From contig CANNFA010000003.1 in NCBI GenBank assembly GCA_947503765.1, positions 372,001 through 436,000 of the forward strand: a stretch of 64,000 bases of DNA, in the 5' to 3' direction. Made by a program: the position numbers and the translations under genes. This document shows, piece after piece, positions 17,649 to 25,992 of the stretch. The notes below the pieces were generated by a model that saw nothing but the letters and a program-made list of their open reading frames with translations, was not told the origin of the DNA and ran no database searches. Position 1 is the stretch's first letter, and the number at the start of each line of letters is the position of its first letter. The stretch is from an uncultured Paracoccaceae bacterium (GTDB lineage: Bacteria; Pseudomonadota; Alphaproteobacteria; Rhodobacterales; Rhodobacteraceae).

Positions 17649-19886
17649 ATGAAGACGGAAATGCGATCCAAGCGCTTCGAGCGGCTGCGCCAGCGCGACA
17701 TCAACAAGGAAGTCTTCGTGTCCGAGATGCCGGAGCTTGGGCTGATCGTGATGGACAGCCCCGGCGATCCGAAACCGTCGCTGGAGATCCGCGACGGCCG
17801 CATCACCGAGATGGACGGCCGCGCCGAGGCCGAATTCGACGCCATCGACCGCTTCATCGCGAAACACGGGATCAACCTGACCCATGCGCCGGACGCCATG
17901 GCGATGGGATCGCTGGAGATCGCGCGGATGCTGGTCGACATCCATGTGCCGCAGCGCCGCGTGATGCAGGTCTTTTCCGGCCTGACACCCGCGATGATCG
18001 CCGAGGTCATGAGCCATCTGAACGTGGTCGAGATGATGATGGCCATGCAGAAGATGCGCCAGCGCAAGCGGCCCTACGACCAGGCCCATGTCACCAACTG
18101 GAAGGAAAACCCGGCGCTGGTCGCGGCGGATGCGGCCGAGGCCGGGCTGCGCGGCTTTGCCGAAGGGGAAACCACCGTCCGCGTGGCGCGAATGGCGCCG
18201 TTCAGCGCGCTGGCCCTGCTGGTCGGCGCGCAGGTGGGCCGGCCTGGCATGATGACCCAGATCTCCTGCGAAGAGGCGCTGAACCTGCGGCTGGCGATGA
18301 AGGGGCTGGCGACCTATGCCGAAACGCTGTCGGTCTATGGCACGATCCCCAGTTTCCTCGACGGCGACGACACGCCCTGGTCCAAGGGCATTCTGGCCTC
18401 GGCCTATGCCTCGCGCGGGATCAAGTCGCGCTTCACCTCGGGGTCGGGATCCGAGGCGCTGATGGGCTACGGCATGGGCTTTTCGATGCTGTATCTGGAA
18501 ATCCGCTGCCTGCTGATGGTCAAGGGTGCGGGCAGCCAGGGGGTGCAGAACGGCTCGATCTCCTGCATCGCGCTGCCCGAATCGCTGCCCAACGGGGTGC
18601 GCGGCGTGATGGCGGAAAACCTGGTCGCGGCGGCCTTGGGGCTGGAGGTGGCGTCGGGCAATGACGCCATGTCCTCGCACAGCCAGATGCGCAAGACTGC
18701 CAAGCTGATGCTGCAGATGCTGCCCGGCACCGATTTCGTCACTTCCGGCCATTCGGTGATGCCGCGCAAGGACAACCTGTTCGGCGGCGGCAATTTCGAC
18801 GCCGAGGACATGGATGACTGGCTGGTGATCCAGCGCGACATGCAGGTCGATACCGGGCTGAAGCCGGTCCGCGAGGCGGAGGTGCTGGCCGTTCGGCGCC
18901 ATGCGGCAAAGGCGATCCAGGCGGTGTTCCGCGAGATGGACTTTCCGGCGATCACCGAGGCCGAAGTCGAGGCGGCCACCACGGCCTTCTCATCGGACGA
19001 CATGCCCGACCGCGAGTCCATCGCCGATCTGGCCGCCGCCGATGCCTTTCTGGACAGCGATCTGACCGCGCTGGACGTGGTCGCGGCGCTGGCGCGTGCG
19101 GGGTTCGAGGATGTGGCCGAAAACGTGCTGGAAATGCAGCGCCAGCGCGTGCTGGGCGATTACCTGCACACATCCGCCGTGTTCGACGAGGATTTCAACG
19201 TGCAAAGCGCGGTGAACACCCCGAACGATTACCGGGGGCCGGGCACCGGCTACCGGGTCGAGGGCAAGGTCTGGGACGATATCCGCGCGCTGCCGCAGGC
19301 GATCGACCCGCATGCGCTGGTCGAGGACGAGGCGCCCGATCCGGGCCTTGACCTCGCGCCCATCGGGCCCGCCGCTGCGGGCGATGGCGCCGAGGTCGTC
19401 GTCGCGCTCGGCCCGGCTTTCGCCAGCGTGATGAACAAGACGCTGGCCGGGCTGTCTCATGCCGAAGTTCTGCGCGCGATCCTCGACGGGATCGCGGCCG
19501 AGGGCGTGGCGTGGCGCGTCGTCAAGGTCTGGCATGGCGCGGATCTGGCCGATATCGGCCTGTCGGGCGCGCGGCTCTGCGGCTCGGGCATCGGCATCGG
19601 GCTGCAATCCAAGGGCACCGCGCTGATCCACAAGAAGGGGCTGGCGCCGCTCAACAATCTCGAACTGCTCAGCATGGCGCCGAACCTGACGCTGGACAGC
19701 TACTTCGCGCTGGGCCGCAACGCCGCCTGCTATGCTACCGGGCGCGCCCCCGCGCCGGTGCCGATGAAGGTGGACAACATGGCGCGGCTGCGGCTGATCG
19801 TGCACACGACGCTATTGCATCACCGCGAGGTGCGGCAGATCGACAAGGCGCGCAGCGTCGAGGAAATGAAGGTGACCTTCCGATGA
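17649..19886 (+). CDS. B12-dependent diol/glycerol dehydratase, large and medium subunits fused
   Basis: A 745-residue protein. Residues 1 to about 555 match PduC/PddA closely, including MMMAMQKMR, QAHVTN (Gln145, His147), GETTV (Glu174), YAETLSVYG (Glu225), GVQNG (Gln300) and ASGND (Asp339), which correspond to the catalytic and K+/substrate residues of Klebsiella diol dehydratase. Residues from about 590 match the medium subunit PduD (cobalamin contact), for example LCGSGIGIGLQSKG. The two subunits are separate in Klebsiella and Salmonella. The enzyme should dehydrate a 1,2-diol or glycerol to an aldehyde. The small subunit follows with ATGA overlap. No reactivase (DdrAB) or microcompartment gene is present. 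Confidence 0.92.
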   Translation: MKTEMRSKRFERLRQRDINKEVFVSEMPELGLIVMDSPGDPKPSLEIRDGRITEMDGRAEAEFDAIDRFIAKHGINLTHAPDAMAMGSLEIARMLVDIHVPQRRVMQVFSGLTPAMIAEVMSHLNVVEMMMAMQKMRQRKRPYDQAHVTNWKENPALVAADAAEAGLRGFAEGETTVRVARMAPFSALALLVGAQVGRPGMMTQISCEEALNLRLAMKGLATYAETLSVYGTIPSFLDGDDTPWSKGILASAYASRGIKSRFTSGSGSEALMGYGMGFSMLYLEIRCLLMVKGAGSQGVQNGSISCIALPESLPNGVRGVMAENLVAAALGLEVASGNDAMSSHSQMRKTAKLMLQMLPGTDFVTSGHSVMPRKDNLFGGGNFDAEDMDDWLVIQRDMQVDTGLKPVREAEVLAVRRHAAKAIQAVFREMDFPAITEAEVEAATTAFSSDDMPDRESIADLAAADAFLDSDLTALDVVAALARAGFEDVAENVLEMQRQRVLGDYLHTSAVFDEDFNVQSAVNTPNDYRGPGTGYRVEGKVWDDIRALPQAIDPHALVEDEAPDPGLDLAPIGPAAAGDGAEVVVALGPAFASVMNKTLAGLSHAEVLRAILDGIAAEGVAWRVVKVWHGADLADIGLSGARLCGSGIGIGLQSKGTALIHKKGLAPLNNLELLSMAPNLTLDSYFALGRNAACYATGRAPAPVPMKVDNMARLRLIVHTTLLHHREVRQIDKARSVEEMKVTFR

Positions 19887-20311
19887 CCGACGATCCCGAC
19901 CGCCCGTTCCGCTACCCGCTGGGGCAGCATCACCGCGACGAGATCGCGACGAAATCGGGCCGCCCGCTGAAGGATCTCGACCTGGACCGCATCCTGTCGG
20001 GACAGGTGGGGCCCGATGACGTGTCGGTCAGCGCCGAGACGCTGGAATTGCAGGCCGCCTTCGCCCGCAAGGCCGGCTACGGCGAGGTTGCCGAGAACCT
20101 GCTGAGCGCCGCCGAGATGACCCGCATTCCCAGCACCGAGATCCTGGAGATATACGAGGCGATGCGCCCCGGCCGGTCGACCTACTACCAGCTTCTGTCG
20201 CTCAGCCAGCGGATCGCCAGCATGTACCAGGCCGAACATACCGGCGCCTATATCCGCGAGGCGGCCGAGGCCTATCGCGATACCGGCCTGCTGAAGATGG
20301 ACGAGGATTGA
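19883..20311 (+). CDS. Diol/glycerol dehydratase small subunit (PduE-like)
   Basis: A 142-residue protein of the PF02287 small-subunit family. The opening YPLGQHHRDEIATKSGRPL matches the family's YPL..h.pE.i.T.tG.pl..it segment, and LRPGRSTYxxL-like sequence (MRPGRSTYYQLLSL) is the conserved core. It completes an alpha-beta fusion plus gamma dehydratase. The start overlaps the fused gene's stop by four bases. Confidence 0.93.
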   Translation: MTDDPDRPFRYPLGQHHRDEIATKSGRPLKDLDLDRILSGQVGPDDVSVSAETLELQAAFARKAGYGEVAENLLSAAEMTRIPSTEILEIYEAMRPGRSTYYQLLSLSQRIASMYQAEHTGAYIREAAEAYRDTGLLKMDED

Positions 20312-20322
20312 GACCGGCGGCC

Positions 20323-20346
20323 CTGCCCTGCGGGAACGGAGGGCAG
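20323..20346. terminator. Hairpin between convergent genes
   Basis: A perfect 7-base stem CTGCCCT/AGGGCAG with a 10-base loop lies in the 53 bases between the dehydratase small subunit stop and the convergent enolase-superfamily gene stop. A further CGG/CCG pairing follows after a two-base bulge. It has no T-tract, so a bidirectional terminator is plausible but not proven. Confidence 0.5.
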
Positions 20347-20364
20347 CCGAGGCCCCCTGCCCGG

Positions 20365-21537
20365 TCAATCCGATCCCGCAGCGCCCTGCCCGCCGAAAGC
20401 CGTGCCATAGGGCTTGAACTCGCCATCCGCCAGGTAGGCCTCATGCGCGGTCATGAGCTTGTCCATGTCCACGTCATAGCCGATGCCCGGCGCGTCGATG
20501 ACGCCCCATCGCGGGCCGCTGGCGATCGGGATGTCCTGCGCAAGGATGTCGCCTTCAAGCATATAGGCGGTCTGCTGGTTGCCGGCGGCGACATTGGGGA
20601 GGGTCAGCAAAATGTGCTGCGCGGCCGCGGCGGCCAGCCCGAATTCGCCATGGGTGTGCTTGTGGATCCTGATGTCATTCTGCGCGGCCATGAAGCACAG
20701 CGTCTGCCAGCGCCGCAGCGATCCGGTGAAATAGGGGCTGAAACACAGGTAATCGACCGACCGCGCCTGGATGATCCGGCTGGCATCCGCCTCGGTCCAC
20801 AGCCCCTCATTCGCGCAGACGGAGACCCCGGTGCGGCGGGCGATCTCGGCCATGTTCTCGTGGCGGGCGATGCTGGACGGCGCCTCGATGAAATCGAGAT
20901 CGCAGGCCGCGTGCATGGCGGCGATGTTCTTCAGCGCCTCGGCGAAGGGCCAGGCCTGGTTCGGATCCACCCGTAGTCTTGCCTGCGGGCCGACCGCGTC
21001 GCGAACGACCCGCAGCATGGCAAGCTCTGCCGCGAAATCCACCCCGGCTTTGAGGTAATAGGCGGTGAACCCCTTGGCCGCGCCATCTTCGCATTGGGCG
21101 CGCATTTCGGCCTCGCTGCCCCAGTCGAGATAGTAGAAATAGTCGATCTCGGCATTCAGCGCGCCGCCGAACAGCCGATGGATCGGCTGCCCCGCCGCCT
21201 TGCCGCACAGATCCCACAAAGCCATGTCGATCCCGGCAAAGGCGAAATTTCCGGTCATCGCCTGCCATTGCCAGCCGCCATGCACGAAGAAGTCGCGCGC
21301 GATCGCCTCCGTGTCCCAGGGATTGCGCCCCAGAACGAACGGGCGCGCGGCCTCGACCGAGGCGATGGTCGTGGCGATGTCGCAATTCATGCAGGCCTCG
21401 CCCCAGCCTTCCAGCCCGTCATCGGTGGTCAGGCGGATGATGACGCCGGACACGCCGCCGCGCGATATCAGCGCGCTGCGTTCGATATGCTTGTAGGGCA
21501 TGACGATGGGAAAGACGTCGAATGCGGTGATCTTCAT
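20365..21537 (-). CDS. Enolase-superfamily (mandelate racemase/muconate lactonizing type) enzyme
   Basis: A 390-residue enzyme predicted to abstract a proton alpha to a carboxylate. Metal ligands are visible as Asp191 (RVDPNQAW), Glu218 (FIEAP) and Glu244 (CANEG). A lysine base candidate is in YLKAG (about 163), and an HKHTHGEFG segment near 292-300 holds possible second bases. The set does not match DgoD and I cannot name the acid substrate; a sugar-acid dehydratase or racemase is the best guess. It is the last gene of the ten-gene operon, 36 bases beyond the aldolase stop. Confidence 0.85.
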   Translation of the reverse strand: MKITAFDVFPIVMPYKHIERSALISRGGVSGVIIRLTTDDGLEGWGEACMNCDIATTIASVEAARPFVLGRNPWDTEAIARDFFVHGGWQWQAMTGNFAFAGIDMALWDLCGKAAGQPIHRLFGGALNAEIDYFYYLDWGSEAEMRAQCEDGAAKGFTAYYLKAGVDFAAELAMLRVVRDAVGPQARLRVDPNQAWPFAEALKNIAAMHAACDLDFIEAPSSIARHENMAEIARRTGVSVCANEGLWTEADASRIIQARSVDYLCFSPYFTGSLRRWQTLCFMAAQNDIRIHKHTHGEFGLAAAAAQHILLTLPNVAAGNQQTAYMLEGDILAQDIPIASGPRWGVIDAPGIGYDVDMDKLMTAHEAYLADGEFKPYGTAFGGQGAAGSD

Positions 21538-21573
21538 GGCAGAACTCCTGTCATATTCGCAGCGCGGGTCTGC

Positions 21574-22461
21574 CTACGCCCCGAAACGGCCCAGATGGTC
21601 GGCCCAGCGCCGCGCCATGGCAAGACCGGCCGGGGCCGGTGCCAGCGCCGGGGCGCGGTCATGGATGTCGATCCCGGTGCGGTAGCCGAAGACGCGCTTG
21701 CCATAGCAGATCAGGTGTTCCACCGATTGCATCATGAAGACCAACGCCGGCAGCGCATGCCCATAGGCGGCCTCGGCCCCGGCCCGGTCGCCTGCCTGCC
21801 ACAGCGCGAATGTGCGCACCGCGTGGTCCACCGCATCGGGCGCCAGCACGAAGCCGGCCGCGCCATGGGCAAGGCAATCGGTCATCTCCAGCCCGCCGCG
21901 CCCGGCCAGATAGGTCAGATCCGGCCCGCAGCGCGCCGCCAACGCGGCGAAATCCACCGCGCTGCTTTCGGCCTTGACCAGCGCCAGTTCCGGGATCCGT
22001 TCGCGCAGCCGCGCCACGTCCTCGGGCGCCAGCGCGCGGCCCAGCAATTGCGGTGCGTTCTGGATCGCCACGGGCACGGGGCAGCCTTCCGCGGCCTCGG
22101 CGAAGAAATCGAGATAGACCTGCGCGCCGTAATTGCCCGCGAGCGGCGGCTGCAGGATGACGAAGGCCGCGCCGGACGCGGTGGCATGGGCGATCCGGCG
22201 GCGCTGTTCGGCGACCGAATTGCCGGCGATCGTCACCGACAGGGGCACGCGGGTGCCGATATCCTCGGCCGCCCAATCCACCACGTCGCGGCATTCGGCC
22301 TCGGACAATTTGCCGACCTCGGTGGCAAGGCCGAGCACTGTCACGCCGGCCACGCCGGCGCCCAGCACCGCCTCGACCTGCGCGCGCATGGCGCCAGGGT
22401 CCAGCGCGCCGGACTTGTCGAACAGCGCGTAAAGGACGCAATGAACCCCGGAAACGCTCAT
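21574..22461 (-). CDS. DHDPS/NAL-family aldolase-like protein, atypical
   Basis: A 295-residue TIM-barrel protein of the dihydrodipicolinate synthase/N-acetylneuraminate lyase family. The Schiff-base lysine is in LALVKAESS (Lys163). The usual YNxP tyrosine is replaced, reading IQNAPQ (Gln134), and the TTGE loop reads LATEV (45-49), so two of the three proton-relay residues are changed. These enzymes cleave or form 2-keto acids; in this operon a 2-keto-3-deoxy-sugar acid would be the expected substrate, but the altered site makes this uncertain. It overlaps the M24 gene by four bases. Confidence 0.82.
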   Translation of the reverse strand: MSVSGVHCVLYALFDKSGALDPGAMRAQVEAVLGAGVAGVTVLGLATEVGKLSEAECRDVVDWAAEDIGTRVPLSVTIAGNSVAEQRRRIAHATASGAAFVILQPPLAGNYGAQVYLDFFAEAAEGCPVPVAIQNAPQLLGRALAPEDVARLRERIPELALVKAESSAVDFAALAARCGPDLTYLAGRGGLEMTDCLAHGAAGFVLAPDAVDHAVRTFALWQAGDRAGAEAAYGHALPALVFMMQSVEHLICYGKRVFGYRTGIDIHDRAPALAPAPAGLAMARRWADHLGRFGA

Positions 22462-23564
22462 TCCAGCCGCCAATCCTGAACGAAATCGGTCAGGTTCTCG
22501 CATCCGGTGGCGGTGACGCGGAACATGAACTCGCAGCGCGCGCCGCCGATGCCGGGCACATAAGCGCCCGGCTCGACCATCAGCACCATGTTCTCCTCGA
22601 TCAAAGCGTCCTCGTCCGGCACGAGGCGCGGCCATTCGTGAACCGAGGTGCCGACACCGTGGCCGCTGTGATGCGGATAGCCATGGCCGCGCTTTTCCAT
22701 CGAGGCGCGCAGCATCGCATCGAAGGCACCGACCTTCAGGCCGGGGCGCAATTCGGCCTCGGCCAGCGCCAGCGCCTCGCGCGCGGCGGTCCACAGGTTC
22801 ACATAGGCGTCGCTGGCCGTATCGCCGATGACGAAGGATCCACAGCTATCGCCCCAATACCCGGCCACGCGCGGCGCCAGATCGCACAGGACCGGATCGC
22901 CCTTGTCCATGGTCGCCGCGCTGACCGGAAGGCCAAGCTGCGCGGTCCGGTCCGCCGTGGCAATATATTCGCCGGCCAGTGCGCAGCGTTCGCCCGCCAT
23001 GCCCTCCATCGTGGCGCGGATCGCGTTCAGCGCGCCAAGCTCGGTCTGGCCGGGGCGGCTGACCGCGCGCGCGGTCATCTGGCCGGCGGCGGCGACCTGC
23101 CCGCAAAAGCGCAAGAGTTCGATCTCGGCCGGGGTCTTGACCGCGCGCAGGCGTTTGAGCGGCTCTGCAATGTCGGACCTGTCAGCTGGCAGAAGCTCCG
23201 CCACGATGGAGGGCAGCGACGGCTCCACCCCGATCCGTCCCGAAACGCCCAGCCGCCCGGCCAATGTGCGCACCGCCGAAAGGTAATTGCCGACCTGGTC
23301 GGTCACCGCATTGGCAAAGCCGGGATAGCTCTCGTAGTCGGCATCCACCTGCACGCCTTCGATATTCGGGGCGACGATGCCGCGGCTTCCGTCCCGGCCG
23401 ATGAAGGCCAGCACGGGCCCGCCCGCGAATGGCGACGGGCCGGTCTCGATCCCGCAGACATGGCCGGTGGCAAAACAGGTACTGTCGAACCCCGACAGGA
23501 CCAGCCAGTCGAGCCCTTCCTCGGCCATCAGCCCCTGCAGCCGCGCGATGTTTCCGGTGCTCAT
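22458..23564 (-). CDS. M24-family (Xaa-Pro dipeptidase/creatinase-like) metallohydrolase
   Basis: A 368-residue protein with a creatinase N-domain and a pita-bread C-domain. The five metal ligands are visible: Asp in LCDLAP, Asp in YWGDSCG, His in GHGVG, Glu in VEPGAY and Glu in RCEFMFRV. It may cleave Xaa-Pro dipeptides or, like creatinase, another C-N bond. Its place in a sugar-acid operon is unexplained. Start ATG at 23564 lacks extra residues found in the longer frame and has GAGGACGGGG upstream. Confidence 0.87.
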   Translation of the reverse strand: MSTGNIARLQGLMAEEGLDWLVLSGFDSTCFATGHVCGIETGPSPFAGGPVLAFIGRDGSRGIVAPNIEGVQVDADYESYPGFANAVTDQVGNYLSAVRTLAGRLGVSGRIGVEPSLPSIVAELLPADRSDIAEPLKRLRAVKTPAEIELLRFCGQVAAAGQMTARAVSRPGQTELGALNAIRATMEGMAGERCALAGEYIATADRTAQLGLPVSAATMDKGDPVLCDLAPRVAGYWGDSCGSFVIGDTASDAYVNLWTAAREALALAEAELRPGLKVGAFDAMLRASMEKRGHGYPHHSGHGVGTSVHEWPRLVPDEDALIEENMVLMVEPGAYVPGIGGARCEFMFRVTATGCENLTDFVQDWRLE

Positions 23565-23574
23565 CCCCGTCCTC

Positions 23575-24723
23575 CTACCATTCCGCGATGGACCCGTCCG
23601 CATGGCGCCAGACCGGCGCGCGCCAGTCATGGCCTTCGGCGGCGCGGGCGATCACCGCGTCCTCGTCGATCTCGACGCCAAGGCCCGGCCCTTCGGGGAT
23701 CGGCAGATAGCCATCCTCGATAGCCGGACCCTTGCCGCCGATCACGTAATCGCCGTGACCGACATCGGCGTTGTAATGGATGCCCGAGGCGAATTCCTGC
23801 AGAGCCGCGTTGTGGCACAGCGCATCCACCTGCAGGCAGGCGGCCAGCGCGATCGGTCCCAGCGGGCAATGCGGCGCCAGCGCCACGTCATAGGTTTCCG
23901 CCCAGGCACCGATGCGCAGCATCTCGGTGATGCCGCCGACATGCGCGGTGTCGGGGTTCACGATCCCGGCGGCGCGGGATTCGAAAACCGGCTTGAAGGC
24001 GTCGCGGCTGTGCAGGCGTTCGCCGCAGGCCAGCGTGATCGGCGTGGCGCGGGCCAGATCCGCCATGGCACCCAGCTGGCTGGACAGAACCGGATCCTCG
24101 ACGAACAGGGGCCGCATCGGCTCCAGCTCTCGCAGCAGGATGCGCGCCATGGGAACGCTCGCGCGGCCGTGGAAATCCACCGCGAGGTCAAAGCCCGGCC
24201 CCATCGCATCGCGCAGTCCGCCGATATTTGCGACAATGGCATCCACCGCCGCATGGCTGTCGATCATCGCCAGTTCGGCGCCGACATTGAACTTGGCCGC
24301 GCCGAAACCGGCATCGCGGGCGCGCTTTGCATCCTCCAGCAGGGTATCGGCGCGGTCGCCGCCGATCCAGGTATAGGCGCGGATCCGGTCGCGGACCCGG
24401 CCGCCCAGCAGCGCATGAACCGGCTGGTCCAGCGCCTTGCCGCGAATGTCCCACAGCGCCATGTCGATCCCGGCAATCGCGCTCATCAGCACCGGGCCGC
24501 CGCGGTAGCAGCCATTGCGGTACAGCATCTGCCAGATATCGGTGATGCGGGCCGGATCGCGGCCGATCAGCATGGGCGCGTATTCGTCGATCTTGGCCGC
24601 AAGCGTGCGCGCGTGACCTTCGAGAACCGGCTCTCCCCAGCCGCTGATGCCGGCATCCGTCTCTATCTTGAGGAACAGCCAGCGCGGCGGGACGACAAAG
24701 GTGCGAAGGGCGGTGATCTTCAT
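23575..24723 (-). CDS. dgoD: D-galactonate dehydratase-type enolase-superfamily enzyme
   Basis: A 382-residue enzyme, the same length as E. coli DgoD. With the start at 24723, key residues fall at the same numbers as in DgoD: Asp183 and His185 (VDFHGR), Glu209 (VEDPV), Glu235 (CGERLH) and His285 (APHCPLGP). The RWLFLKIETD opening and NPDTAHVGGITE segment also match. It should dehydrate D-galactonate or a close analogue to a 2-keto-3-deoxy acid. Two further in-frame ATG codons lie 12 and 24 bases upstream, but the first would overlap little of the preceding gene and is less family-like. Confidence 0.88.
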   Translation of the reverse strand: MKITALRTFVVPPRWLFLKIETDAGISGWGEPVLEGHARTLAAKIDEYAPMLIGRDPARITDIWQMLYRNGCYRGGPVLMSAIAGIDMALWDIRGKALDQPVHALLGGRVRDRIRAYTWIGGDRADTLLEDAKRARDAGFGAAKFNVGAELAMIDSHAAVDAIVANIGGLRDAMGPGFDLAVDFHGRASVPMARILLRELEPMRPLFVEDPVLSSQLGAMADLARATPITLACGERLHSRDAFKPVFESRAAGIVNPDTAHVGGITEMLRIGAWAETYDVALAPHCPLGPIALAACLQVDALCHNAALQEFASGIHYNADVGHGDYVIGGKGPAIEDGYLPIPEGPGLGVEIDEDAVIARAAEGHDWRAPVWRHADGSIAEW

Positions 24724-24743
24724 GTCGCTTTTCATGTCCCTCT

Positions 24744-25991
24744 TCATTCCGCGGCCCTCGCCCCCGGCGGAGCGACGACGGTTCCGGCGGCGATCAGCCT
24801 GTCGATCTCCGGCCCCGAAAAGCCGGCCTCACCAAGAATGGCGGCGCTGTGCTGACCGTAAAGCGGCGCGTGGCGCAGATGTGCCTCTGGCGCGCGGGGA
24901 AAGTCGATGCCGGGGGCGACGGTGCGATAGGTGCCGCCGACGGGATGTTCCATCCGGGTCAGCAGCGACGCGGCCTGGGGATGATCGAGGAAGGCCGCGT
25001 AATCGTTCACCACCATGCACCAGACCCCGGCCGCGTCCAGCACCTTGTCCCAATGGGTGGCCGGCGCGTCGCGCAGCAGATCGGCAAAGGTGGCATAGAC
25101 CTTGTCGCGCCAGGCGGTGATCGCCGGCCCGTCCGCGTCGCGCGGGCGGCTTGACTTGAGCTGTGCCAGATCCGGCCGGTCCAGCGTTTCGGCCAGGACG
25201 CCCAGATCGGCCTGCGCAATCGCCAGGAACCCTTCGGAACAGGCAAAGACGCCATAGGGCGGCTCCTGGTAGGTGGACACGACCTGGGGCGCCGCGCCGC
25301 GTTCGGGCGGCGTTTCGGCGGCCAGATAGGTCGCGACCTCCTGGCACTGCATCTCCATGATGGCGCCGATCATCGTGACGCGCACCGGCTGGCCCCGCCC
25401 CGTCACCCCGCGCGAGACGAGCGCCGCGAGGACGCCTTCGCAAAGCATGTGGCTGGCGGCCACATCGACCATGTAAAGCGGGCTGGGACGTGGCAGGTCG
25501 CCCCGTTTCCCGCCATTCATCGTCAGCCCGGTAAAGGACTGGACCAGCAGATCCTGCCCCGGCCGGTCGGCCATCGGCCCGTCCTCGCCATAGCCGGAGA
25601 TCGACCCGTAGACCAGCGCCGGGTTGATCGCGGCCAGCGTGTCATAGTCGATCGCCAGCTTGCGCGCCACGCGCGGGCGGAAATTCTGCACCAGCATATC
25701 GGCCTCGGCGACCAGCCGGTGCAGGACCGCCCTGCCCTCTTCGGATTTCAGGTCCAGCACCAGCGAGCGCTTGTTCTGGTTGAGCTCGGTAAAGCACATC
25801 GCATCGCCGAACCGGCGCACCCCGGCCATCGGCGCGTGGCGGGAAAAGTCGCCGCCGCCCGGCGCCTCGACCTTGATGATCTCGGCCCCCATCTCGCCCA
25901 GCCGCTGGGTGCAGAGCGGCCCGGCCAGGGCGATGGTCAGATCCAGCACCTTCAGCCCGCCCAGGGGCCGTGTCTCCAGCATGGCAGTCAT
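24744..25991 (-). CDS. Class III CoA-transferase (CaiB/BaiF family)
   Basis: A 415-residue protein of the family III CoA-transferases, which move CoA between carboxylic acids. It opens with GLKVLDLTIALAGPLCTQRLGEMGAEIIKVE, the family's CoA-binding start, and the catalytic aspartate is in the RPGQDLLVQSFTGL segment (about 165). The usual NKRSLVLDLK motif is present. It is immediately downstream of an enoyl-CoA hydratase homologue (one base between genes). Together they suggest that one catabolic intermediate is processed as a CoA thioester. The acid is unknown. Confidence 0.9.
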   Translation of the reverse strand: MTAMLETRPLGGLKVLDLTIALAGPLCTQRLGEMGAEIIKVEAPGGGDFSRHAPMAGVRRFGDAMCFTELNQNKRSLVLDLKSEEGRAVLHRLVAEADMLVQNFRPRVARKLAIDYDTLAAINPALVYGSISGYGEDGPMADRPGQDLLVQSFTGLTMNGGKRGDLPRPSPLYMVDVAASHMLCEGVLAALVSRGVTGRGQPVRVTMIGAIMEMQCQEVATYLAAETPPERGAAPQVVSTYQEPPYGVFACSEGFLAIAQADLGVLAETLDRPDLAQLKSSRPRDADGPAITAWRDKVYATFADLLRDAPATHWDKVLDAAGVWCMVVNDYAAFLDHPQAASLLTRMEHPVGGTYRTVAPGIDFPRAPEAHLRHAPLYGQHSAAILGEAGFSGPEIDRLIAAGTVVAPPGARAAE

Positions 25992-25992
25992 G

